NCBI GenBank assembly: GCA_046765875.1
Contig: JBKPSJ010000028.1
Span: 1-12,752 of the forward strand
DNA length: 12,752 nucleotides
Reading direction: 5' to 3'
Source of the DNA: DASRHY01 sp046765875
GTDB lineage: Bacteria > Actinomycetota > Actinomycetes > Propionibacteriales > Kribbellaceae
The notes beneath the pieces were generated by a model. That model ran no database searches, was not told the DNA's origin, and saw nothing but the letters and a program-made list of their open reading frames with translations. The position numbers and the translations under genes were made by a program. Below, piece after piece: positions 6,824 through 12,752 of the stretch. Each line of letters begins with the position of its first letter. Position 1 is the first letter of the stretch.

Positions 6824-6829
6824 ACCGTA
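6824..6829 (-). promoter_or_regulatory. -10 element of the MFS gene, leaderless promoter
   Basis: Read on the - strand the hexamer is TACGGT (TANNNT), followed by 6 nt and ATG 6817, so transcription would start at or next to the A of the start codon. No convincing -35 is seen; TTCATC at 17-bp spacing is a weak match. Confidence 0.5.
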
Positions 6830-6836
6830 CGTTGGT

Positions 6837-6885
6837 CATTGGCCCGGATGAAGCGCCAATCAGGCATATTTCGTCTGGGCCAATG
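6837..6885. promoter_or_regulatory. Paired inverted operator sites, probable MocR binding region
   Basis: A 16-bp site CATTGGCCCGGATGAA (6837-6852) recurs inverted at 6870-6885 (read on the - strand CATTGGCCCAGACGAA), 14 of 16 identical, with 17 bp between. A further ATTGGC core lies inside the gap on the - strand (GCCAAT, 6855-6860). The right site touches the MocR -10 box and the left one lies 7 bp from the transporter -10, so a bound protein could shut off both promoters. The MocR product of the adjacent gene is the obvious candidate binder, giving autoregulation and control of the exporter. This is inference from position and symmetry. Confidence 0.6.
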
Positions 6886-6891
6886 TACGCT
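6886..6891 (+). promoter_or_regulatory. -10 element of the MocR gene, leaderless promoter
   Basis: TACGCT (TANNNT) is followed by 6 nt and ATG 6898. This placement supports ATG 6898 as the start and argues against the in-frame ATG at 6883, which lies inside the operator and upstream of the expected transcript start. Confidence 0.5.
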
Positions 6892-6897
6892 GCTCTG

Positions 6898-8316
6898 ATG
6901 GACCTCCAGGTGAGCCTGGCCGGTCGCGGCGACCTGGCCGCGCGGATCTACCGGCAGCTGCGGGACGCGATCCTGGACGGCCGGCTGCGTGCGGGGGAGC
7001 GACTGCCGCCGACCCGCGAACTGGCCCGCAGTCTGGAGGTGTCGCGCAACACCGTCGCGACGGCGTACGACCGGCTCACCGCGGAGGGCTTCCTGATCGG
7101 GAAGGTCGGGGCCGGCACCTTCGTCAGCACCGAACCGGTGACCCGGCTGCGGTCGCGGTCGGCGCCGGCCGGGGGAGTACGGCCGCGGCCGTCGTGGCGT
7201 ACGGCCGAACCGGTGATGATGCCACGGTTGGACGACCCGGTGTACGACTTCCGGGTCGGGATGCCTGACCCGCGGCTGTTCCCGCTGGAGACCTGGCGGC
7301 GGCTGGTCGCCCGCGAGCTCAAGCCGTCCGCGCTGCGGTCGGCCGCGTACGCCGACCCCGGTGGCCGGCCCGACCTGCGTGCCGCGATCGCCCGGTACGT
7401 CGGGGTGTCACGCTCGGTCCGTACCGGTGCCGACGACGTGCTGGTGACCAACGGGGCCCAGCAGGGACTCGACCTGATCGGCCGGGTGCTGATCGAGCCC
7501 GGTGCGGTGGTGGCCGTGGAGGAACCCGGCTACCCGCCGGCCCGGGCCGTGTTCGAGTCGTACGGCGCGCGGGTGGTCGGCGTACCGGTGGACTCCGACG
7601 GCCTCGACGTCACCGCGCTGCCGCGGACCGCGTCACTGCTGTACGTCACTCCGTCGCACCAGTTCCCGATGGGGATCCCGATGTCGCTGGCCCGGCGTAC
7701 GGCGCTGCTCGACTGGGCGCAGCGGGCCGGTGCCGTGGTGGTGGAGGACGACTACGACAGCGAGTTCCGGTTCTCCGACCGGCCGCTGGAGCCGTTGCAG
7801 AGCCTGGATACGGCCGGCCGGGTCGTCTATGTCGGCTCGTTCTCCAAGACCCTGTTGCCGGGACTGCGGCTCGGTTTCCTGGTGCCTCCGGCGTCGCTGC
7901 GCTCCGCCCTCCGGGCCGCCAAGCAGTTGTCCGACTGGCATGCCGAGCAGACCAATCAGGCCGCGCTGGCCCGGCTGATGGACGAGGGCCTGCTGGCCCG
8001 GCACATCCGTAAGGCCGGCCGCGAGTACGCCGCCCGGCATGACCTGATCGTCGGCCGGCTGACGGCCGACTTCGGCGACTGGCTGACCGTCGTGCCGTCG
8101 GCCGCCGGGCTGCACGTCGCGGCCCTGGCCAGGCCCGGTGCCGACATTGACGGGGTGGTCGAGCGCGCCGCCGGCATGGACGTCGCCGTGGAGTCGCTGG
8201 CGCGGTACTGCGCCGCCGGGCCGCAGCACGGTCTGGTGATCGGCTACGGCCTGGCGTCGCAGGCCGGCATCCCGGAGGGCCTCAACCGCCTCCGGGAGGC
8301 GTTCAGGTCACCTTGA
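6898..8316 (+). CDS. MocR/PdxR-family transcription regulator (GntR HTH fused to fold-type I aminotransferase)
   Basis: One-component regulator of 472 aa. Residues 1-78 form a GntR-type winged helix (IYRQLRDAILDGRLRAGERL, then PPTRELARSLEVSRNTVATA and LIGKVGAGTFV). A linker at about 80-115 is rich in Arg and Pro. Residues 116-470 form an aminotransferase-like domain with VTNGAQQGLDLIGR (183-196), EEPGYPP (208-214), TPSHQFPMGIPMS (251-263), EDDYDSEFRF (283-292, PLP-ring Asp D284) and GSFSKTLLPGLRLGF (313-327, Schiff-base Lys K317). The PLP site looks intact, so it should sense PLP or a PLP adduct with an amine ligand. Start ATG 6898 gives the usual family N-terminus (MDLQVSL) and suits a leaderless mRNA. 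It probably represses the divergent MFS gene and itself; regulation of pyridoxal synthesis genes is less likely because none is nearby. The 3' end overlaps the protease gene by 14 bp. Confidence 0.9.
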   Translation: MDLQVSLAGRGDLAARIYRQLRDAILDGRLRAGERLPPTRELARSLEVSRNTVATAYDRLTAEGFLIGKVGAGTFVSTEPVTRLRSRSAPAGGVRPRPSWRTAEPVMMPRLDDPVYDFRVGMPDPRLFPLETWRRLVARELKPSALRSAAYADPGGRPDLRAAIARYVGVSRSVRTGADDVLVTNGAQQGLDLIGRVLIEPGAVVAVEEPGYPPARAVFESYGARVVGVPVDSDGLDVTALPRTASLLYVTPSHQFPMGIPMSLARRTALLDWAQRAGAVVVEDDYDSEFRFSDRPLEPLQSLDTAGRVVYVGSFSKTLLPGLRLGFLVPPASLRSALRAAKQLSDWHAEQTNQAALARLMDEGLLARHIRKAGREYAARHDLIVGRLTADFGDWLTVVPSAAGLHVAALARPGADIDGVVERAAGMDVAVESLARYCAAGPQHGLVIGYGLASQAGIPEGLNRLREAFRSP

Positions 8317-11191
8317 CGCTGCGGGACGGGCTCACCCCGGTCAGGTGATCGGTGTCGGCCGGCTTGACCACCCGGTACGTCCAGGTGGCCCGGGTCGTCG
8401 GCTTCGGGTGGAACGAGTAGACGCTCGTCGACGACAGCTTGGCCGAGGTGACGTTCGCCCACGTGCCGCCGCCGACATAGCGCTGCAGGTACACCAGCTG
8501 GCCCGCGTGATTCGGGCTCACGCTGCCGGAGACCGCCACGGTGCCACCCAGCGGCACCGATGTCGGGCTCAGCCCAGCGGTCACGGCCGTCCGCACGCCG
8601 GTGAAGACCGTGCTGCTGGCCGAGCCCATGAGGGTGGTGTTGCCGCTGTTGTACCGCCACTGGAAGTCGTTCCCGGCGCTCGGCTTGTAGACATACGACA
8701 CTGCGCCCGTGCTGGTGCTGGTCACGGTCCGCAGCAGCCGCCAGGTCGACGACCCCTTCTGCCGGGCGTACAGCTGTACCGCCGCACCGGCGACGTCCGC
8801 GCCGGTGTCAGCCCGGGTGATCTTGCCGGACACCGTCACCGAACCGCCGTACGTCAGCTCCGACGTCGACCGGGCGATGCTGATCCTCGTCCCGGCCAGC
8901 TTCGCCTCCGCGTACGGGCTGATCTGGCCGGCCCGGTCCTTCACCCAGACCCGGAAGGCGTAGTTGCCGCCCGAGCCGAGCCCGGTCGCGGTCGCGCTCG
9001 TACCCGTACCGGCGTAGACGGCGACGCCGTCGCTCGGGGTCGCCGGCGGTGCTCCACCGGTCGACCGCCGCACGATCACCTGGCTGAAGTCGTTCAGCGA
9101 CGACAGCGTCCAGCGCAGGGTGGCCGATTGCAACGCGCCGGTGGCGGTCATGCCGGTCGCGGCAGTAGGTAGCAGATCCGCGCGGAACGTCGTCGAGAAC
9201 GGCGTCTGGTTGGTCGCACTGCCGGTGTCCTTCACCGCGCCGACCATGATCCGGTACGGCGCGAGGTCGGTCAGATCACCCGTGGGTGTGATGGTCGCCG
9301 TCCTGGTTGCGGCGTCGTAGGTCGTGCTCCCGGGCACCGGCTGGCCGGTACGGCCGTCGGCGAGCCAGACGGTGGTGTCGGTGACCGAGGTCGCGTCGAT
9401 ATCACGCTGGAACGTCACGGTTGGCTTCTTGCTCAGCGAGTTCTCCAGCCCGAAGCTGTGCGGGCTCACATCCTTGACCCACAGCTGCGCACCGGGCGGA
9501 CTCGATGCGCTGCCGACCGCGCTGATCGTCACCGTGTACGCCCTGCTGTCGACCGCCCCGTTGGCGTTCTCCACGGCGATGTACATCGTTCCGGCAGGTT
9601 CAGTGACGTCGACGGACTCAGCGGCGGTGTATGAGGCGTCGGCGTGCTTCAGCAGGTGCAGGTCCCCGTCGTACACGGAGATGGCCGCGTCCATGTTCTG
9701 CGCCCGGTTCGCGTCGTACGTAGGCGGTGTGACGGTCACGCGCACGTTCCGTTGACTGTCTGTCGTGTTGCTGAACCAGTCGACGTCACCTGCGGGTCCG
9801 AGCACGCGGCTGATCGTGCTCGTGAACGGGACGGCTCGGTTCGGCATGTCGTTGTCGCTCGCGGACGGCACGGCGACCGGCAGCATCTCGATCGCGGCCG
9901 GACCGCCGACCGCGGCGTTCGCGTCGACGAAGCCGTACCCGTAGTACGGGTCGATGCCACGCGGACCGTCGTCGCGTGCCGTGGTCTTGAACCGGTCGAT
10001 CACCTGCGCCGGTGTCAGCGACGGGAACTTGGTACGCACCATGGCCGCGATGCCGGCCACCAGCGGGGACGAGAACGAGGTGCCGGCTCCGCAGCCGTAC
10101 CAGTCCTGCTCGACGGGTGGTGCCGGATCCGGATCGGGGATCGGGCCGCAGTCATCCCAGCCCGGTGCCACGACGTCGACCCAGTCGCCCCAGGTGCTGA
10201 AGTCCACCAGCCCGCCGGCGTTGTCCGTGGCTCCGACGGCGAGCACCTCGGGGAAGGCGGCCGGGTACTGCGGCTCTCCCAGACCGGTGTTGCCGGCGGC
10301 CGCGACGACGAGGACCCCCGCGGCCGTCGCGTTGATGATCGCGTCATGCAGCACCGCGTCGGCCGGCGCGTCGCCGCCGAGGGAGAGGTTGATGATCTTG
10401 GCACCGTGGTCGGCCGCCCACTTGATGCCGGCGGCGATGTCGGCGTCGGCCGCCACGGGCTCGCCGCTGGAGGGATCGATGTGGAAGACCCGGACCGGCA
10501 TGATCCGCCCGTTCCAGGCCGCGCCGGCGATGCCGAGCCCGTTGTTGGTATTGGCCGCGGCCATACCGGCGACCATCGTGCCGTGGCTGTCGATGTCGGT
10601 GTACGGGCCGCCGGGCGTCACAGCGTTGTAACCGGACACGGTCCGGCCGACGAGGTCCTCGTGCGCGGTGTCGACCCCGGTGTCGAGTACGGCGATGATC
10701 TGCGAGGTCGCGTCATGGTTCAAGATGCGGCTCCAGGCGTCCGGCAGCCGCAACGTGTTCAGGTAGCTCTGGTCGCCCTGCTGGTAAGCGGGATCGTTGG
10801 GGATCGACGCCTTGTCGCGCAGGTAGTTCAGCGAGGCCGAGGCGACGTTCGGGTCCTTGCGCAACTCGCGGAGCAGGCCGGTCGCGCTCCCGTCGGTGTG
10901 GACCTTGACGTACCGCCCGATCGTCTTCTCCGCCACCGCGCCCCGAGCGTGCAGGGACGCCGTGCGGGCGCCGGCAGAGGCCCCGGGCTCGAAGCGGACG
11001 ACCACCGAGTGCGGGTCGTACTTCGGAACGGCCTTCTTGCCGGCCGGCCGGCGAGCGGGCAGGTGGACGATGTGCCTGTTCGACGACACACCGGGCTTGG
11101 CGGGTTCGGCAGCGGTCGAGGTGGTGGCCGTGGTGACAGGGACGAGGGCGCTCGTCACCAGGGCGCCGGCGGCGGCTAGGCGCAGCAGCAT
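8303..11191 (-). CDS. Secreted subtilisin-like serine protease (S8) with PPC, Ig-like and fibronectin-type domains
   Basis: Exported protease of 962 aa. Residues 1-28 are a signal peptide, short and weakly basic (MLLRLAAAGALV), likely cut after an Ala near 26-28. Residues about 60-127 resemble the I9 inhibitor prodomain (SVVVRFEPGASAGARTASLH). The catalytic domain (about 135-430) has D170 in VLDTGVD, H203 in DSHGTMVAG, N301 in VVAAAGN and S372 in GTSFSSPLVAG. A proline/aspartate-rich insert with C348 and C367 lies just before the catalytic Ser. Next come a pre-peptidase-C-like domain (about 440-558), a bacterial Ig-like domain (565-672), a fibronectin III-like domain (673-768) and two more Ig-like beta domains (769-962). 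No sortase signal or C-terminal anchor is seen, so it is probably released. ATG 11191 is preceded by GGGGGGAA with 7-nt spacing. The 120-bp gap to alkB includes a short palindrome (ATCCG, GATT, CGGAT at 11266-11279) of unclear role, and suggests a separate promoter. Confidence 0.92.
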   Translation of the reverse strand: MLLRLAAAGALVTSALVPVTTATTSTAAEPAKPGVSSNRHIVHLPARRPAGKKAVPKYDPHSVVVRFEPGASAGARTASLHARGAVAEKTIGRYVKVHTDGSATGLLRELRKDPNVASASLNYLRDKASIPNDPAYQQGDQSYLNTLRLPDAWSRILNHDATSQIIAVLDTGVDTAHEDLVGRTVSGYNAVTPGGPYTDIDSHGTMVAGMAAANTNNGLGIAGAAWNGRIMPVRVFHIDPSSGEPVAADADIAAGIKWAADHGAKIINLSLGGDAPADAVLHDAIINATAAGVLVVAAAGNTGLGEPQYPAAFPEVLAVGATDNAGGLVDFSTWGDWVDVVAPGWDDCGPIPDPDPAPPVEQDWYGCGAGTSFSSPLVAGIAAMVRTKFPSLTPAQVIDRFKTTARDDGPRGIDPYYGYGFVDANAAVGGPAAIEMLPVAVPSASDNDMPNRAVPFTSTISRVLGPAGDVDWFSNTTDSQRNVRVTVTPPTYDANRAQNMDAAISVYDGDLHLLKHADASYTAAESVDVTEPAGTMYIAVENANGAVDSRAYTVTISAVGSASSPPGAQLWVKDVSPHSFGLENSLSKKPTVTFQRDIDATSVTDTTVWLADGRTGQPVPGSTTYDAATRTATITPTGDLTDLAPYRIMVGAVKDTGSATNQTPFSTTFRADLLPTAATGMTATGALQSATLRWTLSSLNDFSQVIVRRSTGGAPPATPSDGVAVYAGTGTSATATGLGSGGNYAFRVWVKDRAGQISPYAEAKLAGTRISIARSTSELTYGGSVTVSGKITRADTGADVAGAAVQLYARQKGSSTWRLLRTVTSTSTGAVSYVYKPSAGNDFQWRYNSGNTTLMGSASSTVFTGVRTAVTAGLSPTSVPLGGTVAVSGSVSPNHAGQLVYLQRYVGGGTWANVTSAKLSSTSVYSFHPKPTTRATWTYRVVKPADTDHLTGVSPSRSVKVT

Positions 11192-11311
11192 GGCGTGGTT
11201 CCCCCCAATGGTCGCGACGAGCGAAGTTCTCGTCAGTTCCTTTCGGGCCGTTCAGTACACCAGATATCCGGATTCGGATGCCGGGGCGTTCCGAACGGTT
11301 CGTCGAAGGTA

Positions 11312-11932
11312 TCAGCGCACGCCGCGAGGGCGGAACTGGATGCTGATGCGGGGGCCGACGTAGCCGGAGGTCTTCGGGATCGCGTGTTCCCAGGTGCGCT
11401 GGCACGAGCCGCCCATCACGATCAGGTCGCCGTGGCCGAGCGCGTGCCGCACGACCGCGCCGCCGCCGCGCCTGGGCCGCAGCCACAGCGCCCGCGGCGC
11501 TCCGACCGACACGATCGCGACCATGGTGTCCTCGGCCGAGCCGCGCCCGATGGTGTCGCCATGCCAGGCGACGCTGTCGCGCCCGTCGCGGTAGTAGCAC
11601 AGACCGGCGGTTCGGAACGGCTCGCCGAGCTCCCCGGCATACCAGGCGCTGAGCCGGTCGCGGGCCTCGGTGAGGATCTCGTCGGGCAGTTCGGCGTCCT
11701 CCTCGTAGAAGCAGGTGAGCCTGGGCACGTCGACGACCCGCTCGTACATCTGCCTGCGCTCGGCCCGCCACGGCACCACCCCGAGCAGGCGGGAAAAGAC
11801 CGTGTCGGCACCGGTCAGCCAGCCCGGCAGGACGTCGATCCAGGCGCCTCGGCCGAGCACGGTCCGCCGTATTCCGGACAGCGGCCGCAGCCCGACCTCC
11901 TCGGCCGAGTCGAACAGCGAGCCCTGCAACAT
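11312..11932 (-). CDS. AlkB-type 2-oxoglutarate/Fe(II) dioxygenase, DNA or RNA alkylation repair
   Basis: Cytosolic dioxygenase of 206 aa expected to remove methyl groups such as 1-methyladenine and 3-methylcytosine by oxidative demethylation. Iron ligands are H124 and D126 (VAWHGDTIG) and H183 (QRTWEHAIPK). The 2-oxoglutarate salt-bridge Args are R195 and R201 (GPRISIQFRPR). The substrate-side motif LCYYRDGRDS (111-120) and HGDLIVMGGSCQRTW (167-181) are typical of the family. ATG 11932 was chosen: it starts just before the conserved LFD and WIDVLPGWL parts and has TAGACT (11940-11945, - strand) 7 nt upstream, suggesting a leaderless transcript. The reading frame extends to 12010 but that part would cross the promoter. 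A near-consensus SOS box overlaps the promoter, fitting induction by DNA damage through LexA. It is upstream of the protease on the same strand but 120 bp away, so probably a single unit. Confidence 0.92.
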   Translation of the reverse strand: MLQGSLFDSAEEVGLRPLSGIRRTVLGRGAWIDVLPGWLTGADTVFSRLLGVVPWRAERRQMYERVVDVPRLTCFYEEDAELPDEILTEARDRLSAWYAGELGEPFRTAGLCYYRDGRDSVAWHGDTIGRGSAEDTMVAIVSVGAPRALWLRPRRGGGAVVRHALGHGDLIVMGGSCQRTWEHAIPKTSGYVGPRISIQFRPRGVR

Positions 11933-11939
11933 GGAGCCG

Positions 11940-11945
11940 AGTCTA
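11940..11945 (-). promoter_or_regulatory. -10 element of the alkB-like gene
   Basis: TAGACT on the - strand fits TANNNT and is separated from ATG 11932 by 7 nt, with no Shine-Dalgarno between. A 17-bp spacer would place the -35 at 11963-11968, inside the SOS box. Confidence 0.5.
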
Positions 11946-11954
11946 GCACTGCAG

Positions 11955-11970
11955 TCGAACACACGTTCTA
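11955..11970. promoter_or_regulatory. LexA-binding SOS box in the alkB-like promoter
   Basis: The site TCGAACACACGTTCTA matches the actinobacterial and Bacillus-type SOS box (TCGAAC, N4, GTTCGA) at all but one position of the two arms. It overlies the expected -35 region of the alkB-like promoter, where LexA would repress. The divergent gene at 12095 starts 124 bp from it, so its control by the same box is possible but less likely. Confidence 0.7.
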
Positions 11971-12080
11971 TAGAGTTCGACCGAGCCGTCGCAATCCGCG
12001 CCGGTACCAACGCCGACGGTGAAGCGGTGGCCGGGAACGTGCTGACATGGCACCATCACTGCCAGAGATCGCTTTACCTT

Positions 12081-12087
12081 GGGGGAG
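12081..12087 (+). promoter_or_regulatory. Ribosome binding site of the Cys-rich hypothetical gene
   Basis: GGGGGAG ends 7 nt before ATG 12095. It decides this start over the upstream in-frame ATG at 12047, which has no ribosome site. Confidence 0.65.
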
Positions 12088-12094
12088 CAACCGA

Positions 12095-12685
12095 ATGATT
12101 CGAGCCAAGCGGACCTCCCGCCGCAACGGCCAGGATCCCGTAGAACCGCCGCCATCGGCAGAACCGGCCGAGCAGATCGTCGCCGTACCGGTCGACGACA
12201 CCATGCCCACACCGGGCCGGCTCGGGCAGCTGGCGACGGCCGCCCAGACCCTGGCGGAAGGGATCGAGGCGGCCAACCAGGCGTTGCTGAGTGCCGGAGA
12301 GCTCGACTCGGGCCGGTTCTGGATGTCGCTCGAGGCCGCCGCTGACGCGGTCCGCCGGGCCGGTCAGGAACTGGAGAAGGTGGCCGGCGAACTGGTTCGT
12401 ACGATGGCGATCTCGGCCGGGTCGTGCGCGGTCGGCTGGGGTGTCTGCCCCGAGCACGGGATCGCGCTGACCAGCATCATCGACAACCGGGTGGTGTGCC
12501 GGGTGCTGGGCTGCCGGCAGACCCCGGAGGCGCCGAGCATCCGCTGCTCGGAGCCGGTCGCGTACCGGGTCGTGGACGCCGAGGGCGCGGCCTTCCTGGC
12601 CTGCACCGGGCACGCGGTGGCCTGCCGCCGCGAACTCGTCGGCGCGGTGATCACACTGACGGCCGATAGCCTCGAGCATCTGTAG
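12095..12685 (+). CDS. Hypothetical protein, helical N-half with Cys/His-rich C-half
   Basis: I do not recognise a family. The predicted 196-residue soluble protein has a charged, Pro-rich, probably disordered N-terminus (1-40), then amphipathic helices at about 41-107 rich in Ala, Glu and Leu that could pair as a coiled coil. The C-terminal half (108-196) contains seven cysteines (111, 118, 135, 140, 151, 170, 177) and H121 and H173 in CPEHG, CRVLGC, RCSEP and CTGHAVAC. This spacing suggests one or two zinc sites, though disulfides cannot be excluded; no signal peptide is visible. The start ATG 12095 is fixed by GGGGGAG upstream. Third-position GC is as high as in neighbours, so it is a real gene. 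It is divergent from the alkB-like gene. Its last 35 bp may overlap a convergent gene. Confidence 0.75.
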   Translation: MIRAKRTSRRNGQDPVEPPPSAEPAEQIVAVPVDDTMPTPGRLGQLATAAQTLAEGIEAANQALLSAGELDSGRFWMSLEAAADAVRRAGQELEKVAGELVRTMAISAGSCAVGWGVCPEHGIALTSIIDNRVVCRVLGCRQTPEAPSIRCSEPVAYRVVDAEGAAFLACTGHAVACRRELVGAVITLTADSLEHL

Positions 12686-12752
12686 CGGGCAGATAGTCGC
12701 CCACCAGCGTGCGGTGCCACCAGGCGCCGGTCTCGCGCCGCTCGGCCCAGGT
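12651..12752 (-). CDS. C-terminal end of an unidentified protein (partial)
   Basis: On the - strand a frame is open from the right edge to a TGA at 12653-12651 and encodes 33 residues beginning TWAERRETGAWWHRTLVGDY and ending GYRPSV. Third positions are G or C through about 12704 and less so afterwards, so the last dozen residues may be a recent extension. The Trp-rich start looks like a real protein tail, but the family is unknown. If real, it overlaps the convergent Cys-rich gene by 35 bp. Confidence 0.4.
   Translation of the reverse strand, partial: TWAERRETGAWWHRTLVGDYLPATDARGYRPSV

Noticed and set aside
5436..6839. A 467-codon frame on the - strand overlapping the MFS gene
   Set aside because: The MFS frame in the same region has membrane helices and motif A; this alternative is Arg/Ala-rich low-complexity and also crosses the DUF445 gene.
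11292..11302. CGAAC-G-GTTCG palindrome downstream of the alkB-like gene, resembling a second SOS box
   Set aside because: The arms match SOS half-sites but the spacing is 1 nt instead of 4, so LexA would not be expected to bind; it lies near the alkB stop and may be a small hairpin.
12051..12063. TGGCA and TGCCA inverted repeat upstream of the Cys-rich gene
   Set aside because: Only 5-bp arms and no recognisable promoter elements at proper spacing; too weak to call an operator.

Overview
This is a chromosomal stretch of a high-GC Gram-positive actinobacterium. Codon third positions are almost always G or C, GTG and TTG starts occur, promoters look like TANNNT, and the gene families (DesK/NarL-type two-component pair, MocR regulator, MSMEG_1061-type flavoprotein, subtilase with PPC and Ig domains, actinobacterial AlkB) are typical of that phylum. 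My impression, not a test, is a Kribbella-like member of the Propionibacteriales. I see no tRNA, rRNA, CRISPR array, insertion sequence or phage gene, so this is housekeeping and regulatory chromosome rather than a mobile island.

Layout. Positions 1-72 hold the last codons of an unidentified + strand gene. At 94-1926 lie a membrane histidine kinase and its response regulator on the + strand. The regulator reading frame is broken by a one-base deletion inside the receiver domain, and the kinase N-terminus also looks disturbed. A strong hairpin at 1931-1961 separates this pair from a convergent epoxide hydrolase (1971-3086, -). A short divergent region with a 21-bp imperfect palindrome precedes a small DUF5655 protein (3213-3629, +). 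That gene ends 3 bp from a convergent FMN-dependent PPOX-type flavoprotein (3633-4247, -). Five 11-bp direct repeats fill the next divergent region, ahead of a DUF445 membrane protein (4372-5628, +). DUF445 overlaps by 17 bp the end of a convergent MFS transporter (5612-6817, -). The transporter is divergent from a MocR/PdxR-type PLP-binding regulator (6898-8316, +), with two inverted 16-bp sites between them. The MocR gene overlaps by 14 bp the end of a large secreted subtilisin-like protease (8303-11191, -). Upstream of the protease on the same strand is an AlkB-type dioxygenase (11312-11932, -) whose promoter carries a near-consensus LexA (SOS) box. Divergent from alkB is a Cys-rich protein of unknown function (12095-12685, +). 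The last bases look like the 3' end of another - strand gene.

How the genes relate. Three local units are supported: the kinase/regulator pair (overlapping genes, Shine-Dalgarno inside the kinase), the MFS exporter with its presumed MocR regulator (shared operator region), and alkB under SOS control. The remaining genes alternate strand and look like single-gene transcription units. Up to five genes have a TANNNT-like -10 element only 6-7 nt before the start codon, the signature of leaderless mRNAs. I found no convincing new multi-gene system. The most interesting signals are regulatory DNA: the 11-bp phased repeats, the MocR operators, the SOS box, and the broken two-component pair.
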